Part shown: positions 22,385 through 33,785 of the stretch, piece after piece | Numbering within the stretch: position 1 is the stretch's first letter | Layout: each line of letters opens with the position of its first letter | From: Lavandula angustifolia | Taxonomy: Eukaryota; Streptophyta; Magnoliopsida; Lamiales; Lamiaceae | Assembly (NCBI GenBank): GCA_028984105.1 | Contig: CM054804.1 | Coordinates: 34,911,693-34,975,692, forward strand | DNA: 64,000 bases | Reading direction: 5' to 3' | Position numbers and translations under genes: made by a program | Notes under the pieces: model-generated | Database searches by the model: none | The model's input: the letters and a program-made list of their open reading frames with translations, nothing else | Told to the model about the DNA's origin: nothing

Positions 22385-22680
22385 AAAAAAAAAACAAGGT
22401 ACCGACGGATTACCGACGGAATGCCTTCGGTAAAGTTCTAAACTTACCGACGGAAAATTCCGTCGGTAAAACGTCGGTGCTTACGCCCCGACAGAATATC
22501 CGGTGACGTTCTGCCAACGGAAATATTCTGTCGGCAATCCGTCGGTAAATTTTACCGACGGATTTTTCCGTCGGTAAAATTTACCGACAAAGCCTGACCC
22601 GACGCCTTATTTCCGTCAGTAATATTTTTACCGACGGATTTTTACGGTTTACCGACGGAATATTCCGTCGGTATACGGTG
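22385..22680. repeat. CACTA subterminal repeats
   Basis: More than ten copies of ACCGACGGA or its complement TCCGTCGGT, often paired as short palindromes (ACCGACGGAATATTCCGTCG). Such arrays bind the transposase (TNPA-type) in En/Spm elements. Confidence 0.9.
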
Positions 22681-23029
22681 AATTTCTTGTAGTGTATCAA
22701 GGCTAAATGGCCTCCAATATCAAGCAAGCTAATCTATATACATAAAAATAATGCAAGGCTACATATCAAAAATTGTGATCTGGACTTTAGAAGGGCAGCT
22801 AATCAAGTTGGTTTTGATATTAGGTTGGTAAATCATCCTCCTAACTCACCTGACTGTAATGTTAACAATTTGGGATGTTTTAGGGTTCTACAAAGAATAC
22901 AAGTAGAGTCGGTGTGCCTTAAGGTGGATCAACTAGTTTTTGCAGTAGCCTCTTATGAGCAACTATCACCTATTACTCTAAATAAGGTGTTTTTAAGTTT
23001 ACAAGATTGCATGTTGGAGATCATGCACG

Positions 23030-23219
23030 CAGGGGCGGATCTAGGATTACGAGAAAGGGGGGGCGAGATTTGAAAACTCGATTGAAAAGAGGACGAAGTA
23101 TAGATTTCGAGGGGGCGAAATACAAAAAAATCCAAAAATCACACATAAAAATCGAGTTTCGACATGAATCGGGGGGGGGGGCGACCGCCGCCGGGCGCCC
23201 CCCCTTGGATCCGCCCCTG
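23030..23219. repeat. hAT MITE (family C, copy 1) in the mariner 3' part
   Basis: 190 bp, CAGGGGCGGATCTAGG to the complementary TTGGATCCGCCCCTG, with the 8-bp duplication CATGCACG at 23022-23029 and 23220-23227. Internal G- and C-runs and a GGGGGCGAAATAC block are shared with the copy at 45441-45618. Confidence 0.93.
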
Positions 23220-23430
23220 CATGCACGTCAAGGGCCAAAATTGTTATCGAATCCCACACATGAAGAAGGACAGGTTATTGAGATATGATGCACTTCCAAC
23301 TGATTTGGAAGTGCCTAAGAGTTTGGTAGTAGAATGCATAATGTACATGATGGAAAATGGATCTATAGCTGAACTTCAAGGCCTCCAGGACAGGTTAAGG
23401 TTGATACTTCAAGACTTGACTATTATCTGA

Positions 23431-24057
23431 AGACATGGTATTAAATACTTTTGGAAATTCAAGAAGAAGGCAGGGTATTAAATGTTTTTTTTTAAAGTGT
23501 AGCAGTGGACATGTAAGTATGAGATAGTAGTTAATGTTGTTTTGTAAAGTGTATACGTATAATCTTATACATAGAAGTATCCATGATTCAATATCTTTAA
23601 TCGTGTTTTGTGTGTACCACTACGTAAACTATGTATAATTGTGTATTGTATTCATTATTATACCGCGGAAGTAATGGATGCAAATGATAAAAATAAAATA
23701 AAAATAGATACACTTTGTAAAACAAAAAAAATAAAATCATGCAAGACTTTATAAAATCAAAATGGTTTCTTCGATGATTTTACTTTACAATCGATAATAA
23801 AAAAGGATAGAGTGAAGTTTATTTAATACGCACTTTGATAACAGTTGCGGGTCACTCGTCATTAAAAAAAAAACTTTAAAATTACACAAGACATAAAAAA
23901 ACAAAAAAAAAATCTTAAAAAAAACACATAATAGCTTCAAAATTGAATTTTACTCATAAATATTGCATCCGTTAGCTACCTACCTTCAATAAATCGCGAA
24001 TCTACTGTTCTAGATAACTGGCACAAAAGTATAATTGACAGAAATTGATAAAACATA
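23431..24057. other. Intergenic DNA after the mariner remnant
   Basis: AT-rich with several A runs. The first part may be mariner 3' sequence, but no closing terminal repeat is visible. No gene. Confidence 0.4.
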
Positions 24058-24490
24058 CTCCATCCGTTCCGTGTGATTTATCTTGTGCTTTTCGGCACAA
24101 AGATTAAGATAAGTGAGTGATTGTGTGTAAAGATGTAGATTTATAAAAAAAAAAAGTGGGAGTTTGTTTAATATTCCCTCTATCCCGCCCGACTTATTTT
24201 ATTCTTTTCGGCACAAAGATTAAGATAAATGAGTGATTGTGTGTAAAGAGATAGATTCATAAAAAAGTGGGAGTTTGTTTAATATTTCCTCCATCCCGCT
24301 CGACTTATCTTATTTTTTTCGGCATAGAGATTAAGATGAGTGAGTAGTTATGTATAAAGGAATGGATGATTGAATTTAAAAAAGTAGGTCCCACAAATAA
24401 AAAGTTAAATTTTTTTAGTAATTTTTTATGTTTAAAAAAATGATAAGTCAAGTAGGACAATTTAAAAAAAAAGATAAGTCAAGTTAGGGA
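24058..24490. repeat. Tandem multiplication of a Stowaway-like MITE arm
   Basis: Three successive left arms start at about 24058, 24176 and 24288 (CTCCATCCG, CCCTCTATCCCGCCCGAC, CCTCCATCCCGCTCGAC), each followed by the CTTTTCGGCACAAAGATTAAG block. Only one right arm follows (GATAAGTCAAGTTAGGGAG, ending at 24491). The spacing is 111-119 bp, so the array arose by duplication of an arm and not by three separate insertions. Confidence 0.82.
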
Positions 24491-24497
24491 GTAATTA

Positions 24498-24670
24498 CAG
24501 TTAAACCTCGATAAAGTAATATTCGATAAAGTAATAATCTCATTAAGATAATAATTACTTTCGTCCTGATATGAGTTAATATATTAAAATAATATTCGAT
24601 AAAGTAATAAGCTTGTTAAATGAATATTTTTTCTCGATTTCAAGATTATTATTTTATCGAGGTTTAAGTG
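24498..24670. repeat. Emigrant-like MITE, copy 2
   Basis: CAGTTAAACCTCGATAAAGT to its complement, flanked by TA. It sits about 230 bp upstream of the LPLAT start codon, within or next to the promoter. Confidence 0.85.
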
Positions 24671-24901
24671 TATTTCTTATTTTAAACGACGGAAAGAGTA
24701 TTAAACGGCTTCTTCCTTCCCCTTCCCCTTCCGCTTCTCTCTCTCCTGGAAGATCCCTCTAGAAAAACACGAATTCCAGAGCACTTTGATACAATCACCT
24801 CGTTAAAGCTGCCATTTGATTCGACCACTTCGTCTTGCTAAGCAAATAGGCAATTAAATAGCCGCCCTGACCCCTCGTTTGCACCGTCGCGCCGCCCTCA
24901 C
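24671..24901 (+). promoter_or_regulatory. 5' UTR and core promoter region of the LPLAT gene
   Basis: A pyrimidine-rich stretch (CTTCCTTCCCCTTCCCCTTC, TCTCTCTCTCC) at about 24710-24745 is typical of plant leaders or Y-patch core promoters. The region between it and the ATG has no upstream ATG in frame with the gene. Confidence 0.45.
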
Positions 24902-27900
24902 ATGGAGCTGCCGGAGATGGAATCCATGGCGTCGGCGATCGGAGTTTCGGTCGCCGTTCTCCGCTTCCTGCTATGCTTTGTTGCCACCATTCCAGTCAGC
25001 TTCCTCCACCGATTCGTTCCCGGCGGTCCAACCGGCCGCCATTTCTACGCCGCCGCCACCGGGGCTATACTGTCTTACCTATCGTTCGGATTCTCCTCAA
25101 ATCTGCATTTCATCGTTCCGATGCTTTTAGGTTACGCTTCGATGGTGCTTTGTCGAAAGTACTGTGGCATTATTACTTTCTTTCTGGCGTTTGGATACCT
25201 CATCGGATGGTATGGTTCGCCTTTTATTAATTCTATTTATTCGTTGTTTCTTATTTATCTATATGTCGCTTTTGTTGAGGATGGTATTTCTGGATTTAAT
25301 TATTGGATGATTTTGTTCGACCGTTCCACTTTCAGAAAAAGGAGTTCCTCATGGTAGTTGTATGATTGTTTGTTTAAAAAGAAGTATAAACATGGTTGAG
25401 TGTATTGTTGTTTTTGGTTAATGAATTGTGGAAGCAAAAAACTGCCGTTGATTTTTGCTTTCTTCTTGTTATTCTGTAGTTTTCTAAACCAAGTAAAGAA
25501 TCGAGAATATACTTTTTCGGTGTGGGGAACATTGGGAATTTTCAGTTCAATGATAAAGTGGATGTTATTTTCCGTTCGATAAAGATAGTTTCATGGATCT
25601 TAGTTCTTTCGAATTGATAACAGAAAACTGAACTGATAAGAATGAAATAATTGTCCACAAGCTTTGTAGGTTAGTGGGTATTTCTTTGGCTGCTATCTAC
25701 CAGTTTATGTCTGGTATTTCTTTGCATGCGTTCAGTTATCTAACACTTCATATTGTTACTGTAAATGCGCTTCAGAGATTGAATCAGTATTTTTTCTTTT
25801 GCCGTTGAAGTGCAAGAAACTACACTTAGACCTTAGTAATTGATTTTTATCAATTATGATTTATGAGGATTGCATCTTTTTGTGCTATAAGTCCTAGCTC
25901 TTCATAATCTTGTAAACAAAGGAGTCAATAACTTGATGCCAACTGTAAGATGGTTATTCGTAGAAAACCCCAAATCCGTCTCAAGTATATATTTGATATT
26001 CATTTGATTACTTTTTGTCATATCTTTACACTCAACTACAGCGTCCTAGGTGCAAAAGGCAAAATTAAATGATGTTAAACCTTTTCCATACAAGCATTGC
26101 CAATGTTTTTGAGGCATCAATGTTTGATGTTCCAAGATGTACTGTGATATGTCCTATCCTGTTATCCACATGATCATCCAGAGCTTGATAATTTTTTTTT
26201 TGTTTTGGGTTATAAAATATTAAAATTTGATTTATATTGCTTCGATGGTGTTAAGAAGATAACTGTTCATTTATTCCAATTAAAAGATCATTATCTAATA
26301 CTTATTCCTTGCTGCTAAATTATGATTTGACTATGGGCATACATTTGTAGCCACGTATACTATATGAGTGGTGATGCATGGAAGGAAGGAGGTATAGATG
26401 CTACAGGTCAGGCCCAACTATTTGTTTATGAATTTTCACTTTCTTCCTCTGCTCATTCTAGAACTTTATGTTTATCCATTGATGATGTCTACCTCATTAG
26501 TGGAAGTCTATGTCCCACTTTTGCGTAGTGGTTGATGTAGAGTTGATCTCGAGTTCAATCCCTGTTAGGGTTGATTTAAGTTAATAATAATATATATATA
26601 TATATATATATATGTAAGCTATGGAATACTTTCTCTCAAGCAGTTAACTACAAAATTGATTAATATGGACATGCTTCTTTTTGCTTCTATCAACTTATGT
26701 ACATTATTTAAATTTCGTCCCATTTGTTATTTCATGTCTTCTTCATGATATAAACTTGAAACAGTTCCAGCAGTTACAGTAGGCACTATGAGTCCTGCCC
26801 CTGATACATCCACATCTGCCTGCATATGCATTTTTCTAATTGTAATTTTTAGTTTTTCAGATATTATATTAGTATTCATGGCACAAGATAGAAGGCTTTC
26901 ACTTGAATTTGATATTTACGCCATTTTGAAAATAAGATGGTTATTAACATCTTCGCTGGTACTTTATCTGTAGTTGCTATTTTTCAAAGCCTATAATTTC
27001 ATGTTATTGTTAGAAAATGGACTCCCCAGTTGAATGTAGGGATCTTTTAGTCAGTGAAACATTGTCATCTTCCACATGAAATATGCAATTTGAAGAAGAA
27101 GATTAATATACAAGGATAACACTCCTTTGAACTGCATTTATAATCAAAAGCCCGCTATTTCTGTATTTAAATATTAAGATTATACTCTTATAGACTGGAC
27201 TCCCCTCAATTCTTGAAATCAAAGTTTATTGGTTATATATTGTTTTGTAAATGATAAAAAAGTATCCATGCTTGTTTTTTATAAGAAGCTCATGAATTTT
27301 AACTTATTGAACTACATTGGCTGTTCTCTTTTGATCTTTTTAAATTGTAAAAATAGGTTCTATATTTAACCTAATTATATGCAAATGGACAAAAATTCCA
27401 TAATTTCGTTGAGGATTTAGTTCTTGCTCCCGGGTTCACTATTTCCAGGTTCTCTGATGGTGATTACACTGAAAATTATATCATGTGTCATAAACTACAA
27501 TGATGGAATGCTCGAAGAGGAAGATCTGCGAGAAGCACAAAAGAAAAATCGGTTGTTCAAGCTGCCATCACTACTGGAGTATTTTGGTTACTGTCTCTTT
27601 TGTGGAAGTCACTTTGCCGGTCCTGTGTATGAAATGAAAGATTATCTTGAATGGACTGAGAGAAAAGGGGTACTGCATTTCTGTTACTATGCCAGTTTTC
27701 TGCCTGTGTTGTACATTGGTACAGACTTCTATAATAAGTTCCACTATTAACTTTGATAGATCTGGCAACCTTCGGAAAAGGGATTGTCCCCCTCTCCTTA
27801 TCGGGCAACCTTCAGAGCTCTTCTGCAATCTGCTTTCTGCATGGGCTTGTATCTGTATCTTGTACCACAATTCCCACTTTCTAGATTCACGGAACCATTG

Positions 27901-30511
27901 TACCAAGAATATGGGTTCCTGAAGAAGTTAAGTTACCAGTACATGGCAAGTATAACTGCTCGTTGGAAGTATTACTTTATTTGGTCCATTTCAGAGGCTT
28001 CCATTATTATTTCCGGCCTGGGATTTAGTGGCTGGACGGATTCAAATCCACCAAAACCCAAATGGGACCGTGCAAAAAATGTTGATATATTAGGTGTTGA
28101 GTTGGCTAAGAGTGCAGTACAGATACCACTTGTGTGGAATATTCAAGTTAGCACCTGGCTTAGGCACTGTAAGTTCAATTTCCTTCAAAAAATGCACATC
28201 TGCTGGTTGAAAGCATTAACTACTTCCATAAGCATGTTTATGAAAATATGGTGCATTTCACGTTGCTTGACGCAAGATTTTTCAAAAGCTACTAATGATG
28301 TATTAAGTACTACTTTAGATTATTAGGCCAAATACTTGAATCTTTTCTTTGCTTTTTTCCCCAGTCATTCAGTGGTTAATTCAAATCAAAATTTTCCTTA
28401 ACTGATTGGAAAATCTCTTACTGTAGATAAGCTGCCTTTAGAAAAAGACTTCGACTTAAAAGACAAGAATAGGTTAATCAAGGGAGTATTTTCTGTTTGT
28501 CCAAAACTGTTAATATAGTATGTAATGTATTAAGAATAGAAATACATGTATTTCATTTCTATAGACTCTCTGTCAGTTTTAATTGGTTTAGGTACTTTTA
28601 CGAAGAAGTTCTATGTGAAATCTGAACAAGAGTATGAGAGATATTGTTGCTTCAAACAACCTTTGGTGGTTATAAGTACAAGAAAGATGGATATTAGGTA
28701 TCCCAACCATTCTTTTAGTCCCGAGCCCAATACCGAAAGGGTGATTTCTGACAAGGTTTTATTGTTGTTGATTCCTCGGTAATAGTGCTACTTCGCTTAT
28801 GCTGCTATGCTTTATCCGTGCATTATGTGGGTCATCGAATAGTAATGTTATATCCATCTAACTATTGTTGTTTTCTTTAGATGTTTACGAGAGGCTGATC
28901 CAGAAAGGTAAGAGACCAGGATTCTTCCAGTTGCTGGCTACTCAAACTGTTAGTGCAGTGTGGCATGTAAGTTCAAATTCTAACCTTGTTCACTTTTGTT
29001 TTCGATAACCTGTATGCTCACTTACGTAAAATTTGTCAGCAAATAAGTTTAACCGAGGCAGTATGATTTTGTGTCGGCACTTGGCAACTTCTAGGATAAA
29101 TGGTTCTTAAGGCAGGATTGTAGGATCTTTTGAGTCGGCACTCGAATCCTGTTTGTATCAGTATTGTCTGCATCTGTGAAAAGTATTGCTTCTAAACATA
29201 TGTGCTGACAAATTGTCTTAAACTGCTAAAAACAGATGCAATATTTACAACAAATTGTTACTCACTACCAGTCCTGTAAGAATATTTACACACTATGAGT
29301 ATCATCACATGGACTAAGGGTTTAGGCAAAATAAATTGACCAGCTATCCTTGAGGAACAAAAACTCTCGATATTAATTAACTCCTAACGTTACTCCTATC
29401 CTGTTTGTATCGGTATAGTAAAATGCCAAACTTGGCTAGCAATGCTTACTATTGTTATCCAGGTAATGTAGTCGCTCTTCATTTTAGTAAAACTGCCGTC
29501 TTCCTTATGGGTGAAGTCTTTTCATAGCTTAGAAATAAATCGAGTGGGACGGGCTTTAAGTAGCTCAGTTGGTTGATAAGTAATCAATACTCTTCCTGTG
29601 TCCACGTTTTATCCACTTACTAGCAGTTGCAGTTTCATTTGCCAGTTGAAAATCGTTTTCTGACGGATTTGTATACGTAATTGTTGATTCAAAGTAATTT
29701 TCATTGTCACAGGGATTGTATCCTGGTTACATTATATTCTTTGTTCAGTCTGCTTTGATGATTGCTGGTTCAAGAGGTACAAGTTGTTAAAGGCTAATAC
29801 CCCCCCCCCCCCTCCTCCCTATGTTATATGCCCGTTTGTTTTTTCATATAGATGAAGAAAAAAATTAATGATATAAAAGTTAGGTAAATGTTGGTATTGG
29901 AATTTGAGTAAATTAAAGTAAATTACTAAAAAGTTAATGCTATGATAAAAGTTGGATAAAATAGTTTTTTTTCTATATAATCATATTAATTAGATCTATT
30001 AAAACTAGTGAAATATTCAATTAGGCACAAAAGAATTGCTAATCAGCATATAAATTTGGGACAGACGAAAAAGGAAAGTAGGCATATATATTTGGGACTG
30101 AGGGAGTATCAGTTATGATAGGAATCATGTTCTCGAATGCATATCTAACGCCTTCCTTCCATGACCAGTTCTCTACAGATGGCAGCAAGCCAGCCAAACA
30201 TATCTGCTTAAGAAGCTGCTCGGTTTGTTCAACTTCAGCTACACGCTTCTGGTGCTGAACTATTCAGCCGTTGGTTTCATGGTTAGTTTTATTTTCTCCG
30301 TTGCTCCCATACCGTTACGGATAAACTCCGATCTAAGCTAAGCGACTATGATGATGCACTCGATACACAGGTACTAAGTCTGCACGAGACAGTGACTGCG
30401 TACGGGAGCGTCTACTACATTGGCACCATTCTTCCGTTGGTGTTGATCTTGCTAGGCAAAATCATCAAGCCAGCAAGGCCAACACGATCAAAAGCTCGAA
30501 AAGAAGAATGA
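24902..30511 (+). CDS. LPLAT1: MBOAT lysophospholipid acyltransferase (LPLAT/LPCAT)
   Basis: Eight exons: 24902-25209, 26351-26406, 27449-27669, 27760-28168, 28881-28966, 29713-29776, 30169-30281, 30371-30511. All GT-AG, frame kept, 465 aa, near the family length. Family role: acyl-CoA-dependent acylation of lysophosphatidylcholine and related lysolipids in the ER (Lands cycle), which supplies phosphatidylcholine for fatty-acid editing. Seen: a hydrophobic start (VAVLRFLLCFVATIPVSF), GYASMVLCRKYCGIITFFL, ISCVINYNDGML, the block SLLEYFGYCLFCGSHFAGP, FIWSISEASIIISGLGFSGW, and the two MBOAT active-site positions, Asn322 in VWNIQVSTWLRH and His360 in TVSAVWH-GLYPGY. The C terminus RKEE fits a basic ER-retention signal. 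Intron 2 holds a SINE and TA repeat, intron 6 a MITE. Two in-frame ATGs lie within the first nine codons; I took the first. Confidence 0.96.
26505..26612 (+). repeat. tRNA-derived SINE (family A, copy 2) with TA microsatellite, in LPLAT intron 2
   Basis: TGCGTAGTGGTTGATGTAGA gives an A-box-like start and GAGTTCAATCCCTGTTAGGG a B-box-like block. A TTGATTTAAG tail and a (TA)n run at 26587-26612 follow. The second block matches copies at 51590 and 52665 read inverted. Confidence 0.6.
29552..29630 (+). repeat. tRNA-like relic in LPLAT intron 5
   Basis: TAGCTCAGTTGGTTGATAAG is a good A-box-like sequence but no intact B box follows (CACGTTTTATCC at best). It is probably a degraded SINE head and not a tRNA gene. 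Confidence 0.3.
29800..30106 (+). repeat. Stowaway-like MITE of a second subfamily, in LPLAT intron 6
   Basis: Starts with a run of 13 C, then TCCTCCCTATGTTATATGCC, and ends GGCATATATATTTGGGACTG then AGGGAG, between TA dinucleotides. The internal block GTTAGGTAAATGTTGGTATT is shared with copies at 32222-32517 and, inverted, 46038-46347. Confidence 0.82.
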
Positions 30512-30645
30512 AGCTAAAATTGCACCGTAAGAGGTTTAGTCTCTGCATCTCATTGTTTGTTTGTATTTTGTAACATCTCATTGCAAGAAAGTGCCGAGCC
30601 TCAAATTGTTTTTTCATACTATAGAATTTCTGGATTTGTCATTTA

Positions 30646-30820
30646 CAGTTAAACTTTGATAAAGTAATAACCTTGGGACCGGAAAAAAAATATTCATTTA
30701 ACGAGGTTATTACTTTATCGAAAATTATTTTATTGCATTGACCGATGTTGGGACTGAAAAAATTTATTATCTTAGCGAGATTATTACTCTATCTAATATT
30801 ATTTTATCGAGGTTTAACTG
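30646..30820. repeat. Emigrant-like MITE, copy 3
   Basis: CAGTTAAACTTTGATAAAGT to GGTTTAACTG between TA dinucleotides, just downstream of the LPLAT gene and possibly in its 3' flank. The internal arms match the other copies in opposite orientation. Confidence 0.82.
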
Positions 30821-31101
30821 TATAATGTTGTTACCAGTCATGGACAATGTTTAGGTGGAAATGGTGAAAGAAATAATTGCAACCTAATAATAATGATATT
30901 TATGCTAATTTCCTAAATAAGATAGCAAACCTATATGGAAGAATTATAAAAGATTTCTTATCTCCATTGAGATTAATATACCCTTATAGGGCATTTTGTA
31001 ATTTTTAATTTTTTATAGTGGGGTTATTCGTAGTTGTTATTGAGGTGTGCGCTAGGTAAATTCTGCTCTTATACAGTAGCAATATTTTATATCCACACAA
31101 G

Positions 31102-31548
31102 CAGGGACGGAGGGAGGGGTGGGCCAAGGGTGGCAGTGGGCCCTTCTGGATTAAAAAATTTAGTGTACAGATATAAAATGACATTTATCTTGGTATAGTG
31201 GTAAGACTTTTAAGGTGGATTTTGTCGGCTTGGGTTCAATTTCCTACAATTTCTACCCTTTTTCTTCTTTATTTTCTTTTTTTCCTTTCTTTATTTTTCT
31301 AATTAAAATGCAAAATAATTCAGAAATTCACTACTATAAATGACAATTATGACATCCATAAACGTATAATTAATTGGACTTTCCAAACCGAAGTTTCTAT
31401 TCTTCTTTATTTTCTTTTCTCCTTTCTTTATTTTCCTAATTAAAATGCATAATAATTCAGAAATTCACTACTATAACTGTCAATTATTATATCTATAAAC
31501 GTATAATTAATTGGACTCTCCGAACTGAAGTTTTTAGCTCCGTCCCTG
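31102..31548 (+). mobile_element. hAT-like non-autonomous element with internal tRNA-like segment, copy 2
   Basis: Left end CAGGGACGGAGGGAGGGGTG with GGGCCC nearby, right end inverted CAGGGACGGAGCTAAAAAC. At about 31189-31250 there is TTGGTATAGTGGTAAGACTT (A-box-like) and GGGTTCAATTTCC (B-box-like). A unit of about 122 bp (31265-31395 and 31396-31535) is repeated in tandem. No clear target duplication. Confidence 0.6.
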
Positions 31549-32143
31549 TTCTTTTATATGAATGGCAAAAAGGGGAACAAATATACCTCTTAAAATTTCC
31601 AGCAATCCAACTGGACAGAAAATTGTTTGTCGTATGAATGGACACAAGCCTATCTATCTGTAGGGCCAACCATGGTGGGATCATATGTAATAATATAAAT
31701 TCTGTCCTAAAGAAAAGAAAAAAAAAATGCAGCTGGCTTGGATAACATAATTTGGAGGAAAATTTGTGAAGAAAATAGTCGATAATGTCATGATCAAAGC
31801 ATTATGGAGAGAGAAAACATGTGTGTTTCTAATAGACTGCCTCCATGCATGTGCTCAGCCCCAATATTATTGCTTCAGTCTTTTTCTGAGTTGTAACTCA
31901 TGAACTGGATGGACTCAACCCCACCACAAGGATAAGCTGAGAATCACAAAACAAACTCCCCAAATTATTATTCTCAATTATTTAGGAATCTTATATTCTA
32001 GAAATACTGTTGTTTATTAGTCTAATATGACAACATTTTCTTGGCTAAATTGTTGGTGTTGGAAGAGAACATCTAATGTGTATGTGTTGCATAAAGTTGG
32101 AGCTTTTGTTGTAGTTTTGTCCATTAAGATTGGACTTGATTTA
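31549..32143. other. Intergenic DNA
   Basis: No gene recognised. A 63-codon minus-strand frame at 31493-31684 overlaps the previous element and has no family resemblance. Confidence 0.4.
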
Positions 32144-32613
32144 CAGTTAAATATATTTAAAGCAATAATATTCAGACCGAAAAAAAATATTCGTTTAACG
32201 AGATTATTATTTTATCGAATATATATGTCTATTTGTTTTTCCACACATATTAAGAAAATATTTAACGATATGAAAGTTAGATAAATGTTGGTATTGGAAT
32301 ATGAGTAAATTAAAGTAAATTACTAAAAAGTTAATGATATAATTGTATTTGTTATTAGAAAAGTTCGATAAAGTAGTCTTTTTTCTATATTATCACATTA
32401 ATTAGACGAATTAAAGTTAGTGAAAGATTTAGTTAAACACAAAAAATTGTTAATAGACATATAAATTTGGGACAGACGAAAAATGAAAGTAGGCATATAT
32501 ATTTGGGACGGAGGGAGTATTATTTTAGTCTATTAACCCAAGTCGGGACCGGAAGAAATTATCATCTAAACGAGGTTATTACTCTATCGAACATTACTTT
32601 ATCGAAGTTTAAA
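32144..32613. repeat. Emigrant-like MITE, copy 4, interrupted by a Stowaway-like MITE
   Basis: The left half (CAGTTAAATATATTTAAAG to TTATTTTATCGAATA, 32144-32221) and right half (about 32519-32613, GGGACCGGAAGAAATTATCA to ATCGAAGTTTAAAT) are separated by the MITE at 32222-32517. The right terminus has decayed. Confidence 0.75.
32222..32517 (+). repeat. Stowaway-like MITE (second subfamily) nested in the Emigrant-like copy
   Basis: Has the internal block GATAAATGTTGGTATTGGAA and the right end GGGACGGAGGGAG before TA. Its left terminal repeat is worn away. Same subfamily as 29800-30106. Confidence 0.75.
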
Positions 32614-32963
32614 TAAATTGAAATAAGAGACTAGCTTATACAACTATTTGCTCAAACTACAGGTAGACCTATGCTAATATGAGATGTTCATAATCCCCTT
32701 TTTCTTGTATTTTGTTGTTTTGACAATAATATTATAAGAATTAACCTTGGTATGTATACGACCTGTCATACTGATAGGAGCCAAGATGTAGTTCTACCCA
32801 AGAACAAATCATGCAGGCAATTAATTGTTTTTGTTTGGGTTCTGATGATCTGGATATGTAGTTGAGTATATTAATGATTTTGGATTAGTTTAATTGTAAA
32901 ATGTGATTTTGAAGTATGCTTGCAAGTGAAATTTGCCTGTTTTGTTATATCTTGAAGGGAGTA
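32614..32963. other. Intergenic DNA
   Basis: Nothing recognisable beyond AT-rich sequence. Confidence 0.4.
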
Positions 32964-33137
32964 CAATTAAACCTCGATAAAGTAATAACCTTAGAACTAA
33001 GAAAATATATTTATTTAATGAAGTTATTATTTTATCAAACATTATATTAGTGTATTGATTCATATTGGGACCGAAATAAATTATTATCTTAGTGAGATTA
33101 TTATTTTATCAAATATTACTTTATAGATGTTTAACTG
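32964..33137. repeat. Emigrant-like MITE, copy 5
   Basis: CAATTAAACCTCGATAAAGT to GATGTTTAACTG between TA dinucleotides, with the usual internal arms (ATTTAATGAAGTTATTA, TTAGTGAGATTATTA). Confidence 0.82.
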
Positions 33138-33785
33138 TAATAAAGTAATCATAGTTCTATCGTGCAAGACCCGAGCAATGTGTGTGTGTGAGAGAGAGAG
33201 AATGGTAAGTGAAGTAGTTGAAAATAAATAAAAACACCATATTCTTGATTTGTTGAGTTTAAAGACAATCATTGAAGGTTAAGTTATTGATGTATTATTT
33301 ATCATACCAGAAGCATATACTATTCCCAAGTCAATACATATCCACACGCACAAATATTATTTTTATTTTTAATAATAAGGATAAAGAAGCATATCCCAAA
33401 AGAGTAAGAATCTCCCCTCCCTCATCATATTGGGAAATGACAAAAAAATGACAAAAATATACTTCGTGTTCAGGTGAAAGTACGTAAAAGTATTGTTGGA
33501 TATCAAGCACTTACTACTACGCCAAAAATAATTACTGGTGGTGAGGGCGCAACTTTGTGTTTTGCAATAAAATAAATGCAAGGTAGTTTTACGCATTTTC
33601 ACCTAAATACATTGTGTTTTTTTGTTTTTTTTTTGTTTTACTTTACCCCTCTTTACAGAATGCATTTACCATATAATAACAAAATGAGTATCTCCGTCAT
33701 AAATAAAACATGTTCTTTTCAATTTTTCCTTTTGTAAGTTTTATAATGTCATTCATCATTTCCATCGCATTAACAATAAATACTA
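33138..33785. other. Intergenic DNA
   Basis: A short GT/GA microsatellite lies at about 33179-33200. The 77-codon minus-strand frame at 33369-33602 shows no family resemblance. Confidence 0.4.

Larger units (their letters stand above)
19598..22694 (+). mobile_element. CACTA (En/Spm) element lacking its left end
   Basis: The right terminus at 22681-22694 is the complement of CACTACAAGAAATT. Ahead of it are subterminal ACCGACGGA repeats, and inside lies a decayed ORF of the plant Ptta/En/Spm type. No CACTACAAGAAA left end is present: mariner sequence stops at about 19597 and gives way directly to a CCGCCGTCG-rich 5'-UTR-like segment of the CACTA gene. A deletion therefore removed both the mariner middle and the CACTA left terminus. 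Confidence 0.82.
16561..23430 (+). mobile_element. Mariner-like element broken up by at least four later insertions
   Basis: The left end CTCCCTCCAACCGTTGG follows a TA at 16559-16560, as in plant mariner-like elements. The transposase reading can be followed through pieces at 18753-18870, 19046-19597, 22695-23029 and 23220-23430. In between lie a Mutator-like element (16704-18732), a fold-back element (18871-19045), a CACTA piece (about 19598-22694) and a hAT MITE (23030-23219). I could not find the right terminal repeat; it should lie beyond 23430 and may be deleted. Confidence 0.8.
18753..23430 (+). pseudogene. Mariner transposase pseudogene, in four pieces
   Basis: Piece 1 (18753-18870) starts MLGKNLTDDQRNVVV and shifts frame after about 15 codons. 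Piece 2 (19046-19597) continues with ISPRIVSRLYRL, ELHKRATIRKL and the first catalytic site in IHIDEK, where the following Trp codon is TGA, then HRCYLTLGESEPHKTCKNKK. About 110 residues around the second catalytic Asp are missing at the CACTA junction. Piece 3 (22695-23029) has IKAKWPPIS, NNARLHIKN and HPPNSPDCNVNNLGCFR, with the last acidic site as PDCN. Piece 4 (23220-23430) is the C terminus, KIPHMKKDRL in spirit, ending at the stop at 23428. Plant mariner (DD39D) family. Not functional. Confidence 0.85.

Noticed and set aside
29552..29630. Possible tRNA gene
   Set aside because: A-box-like sequence without an intact B box or cloverleaf; treated as a SINE relic.
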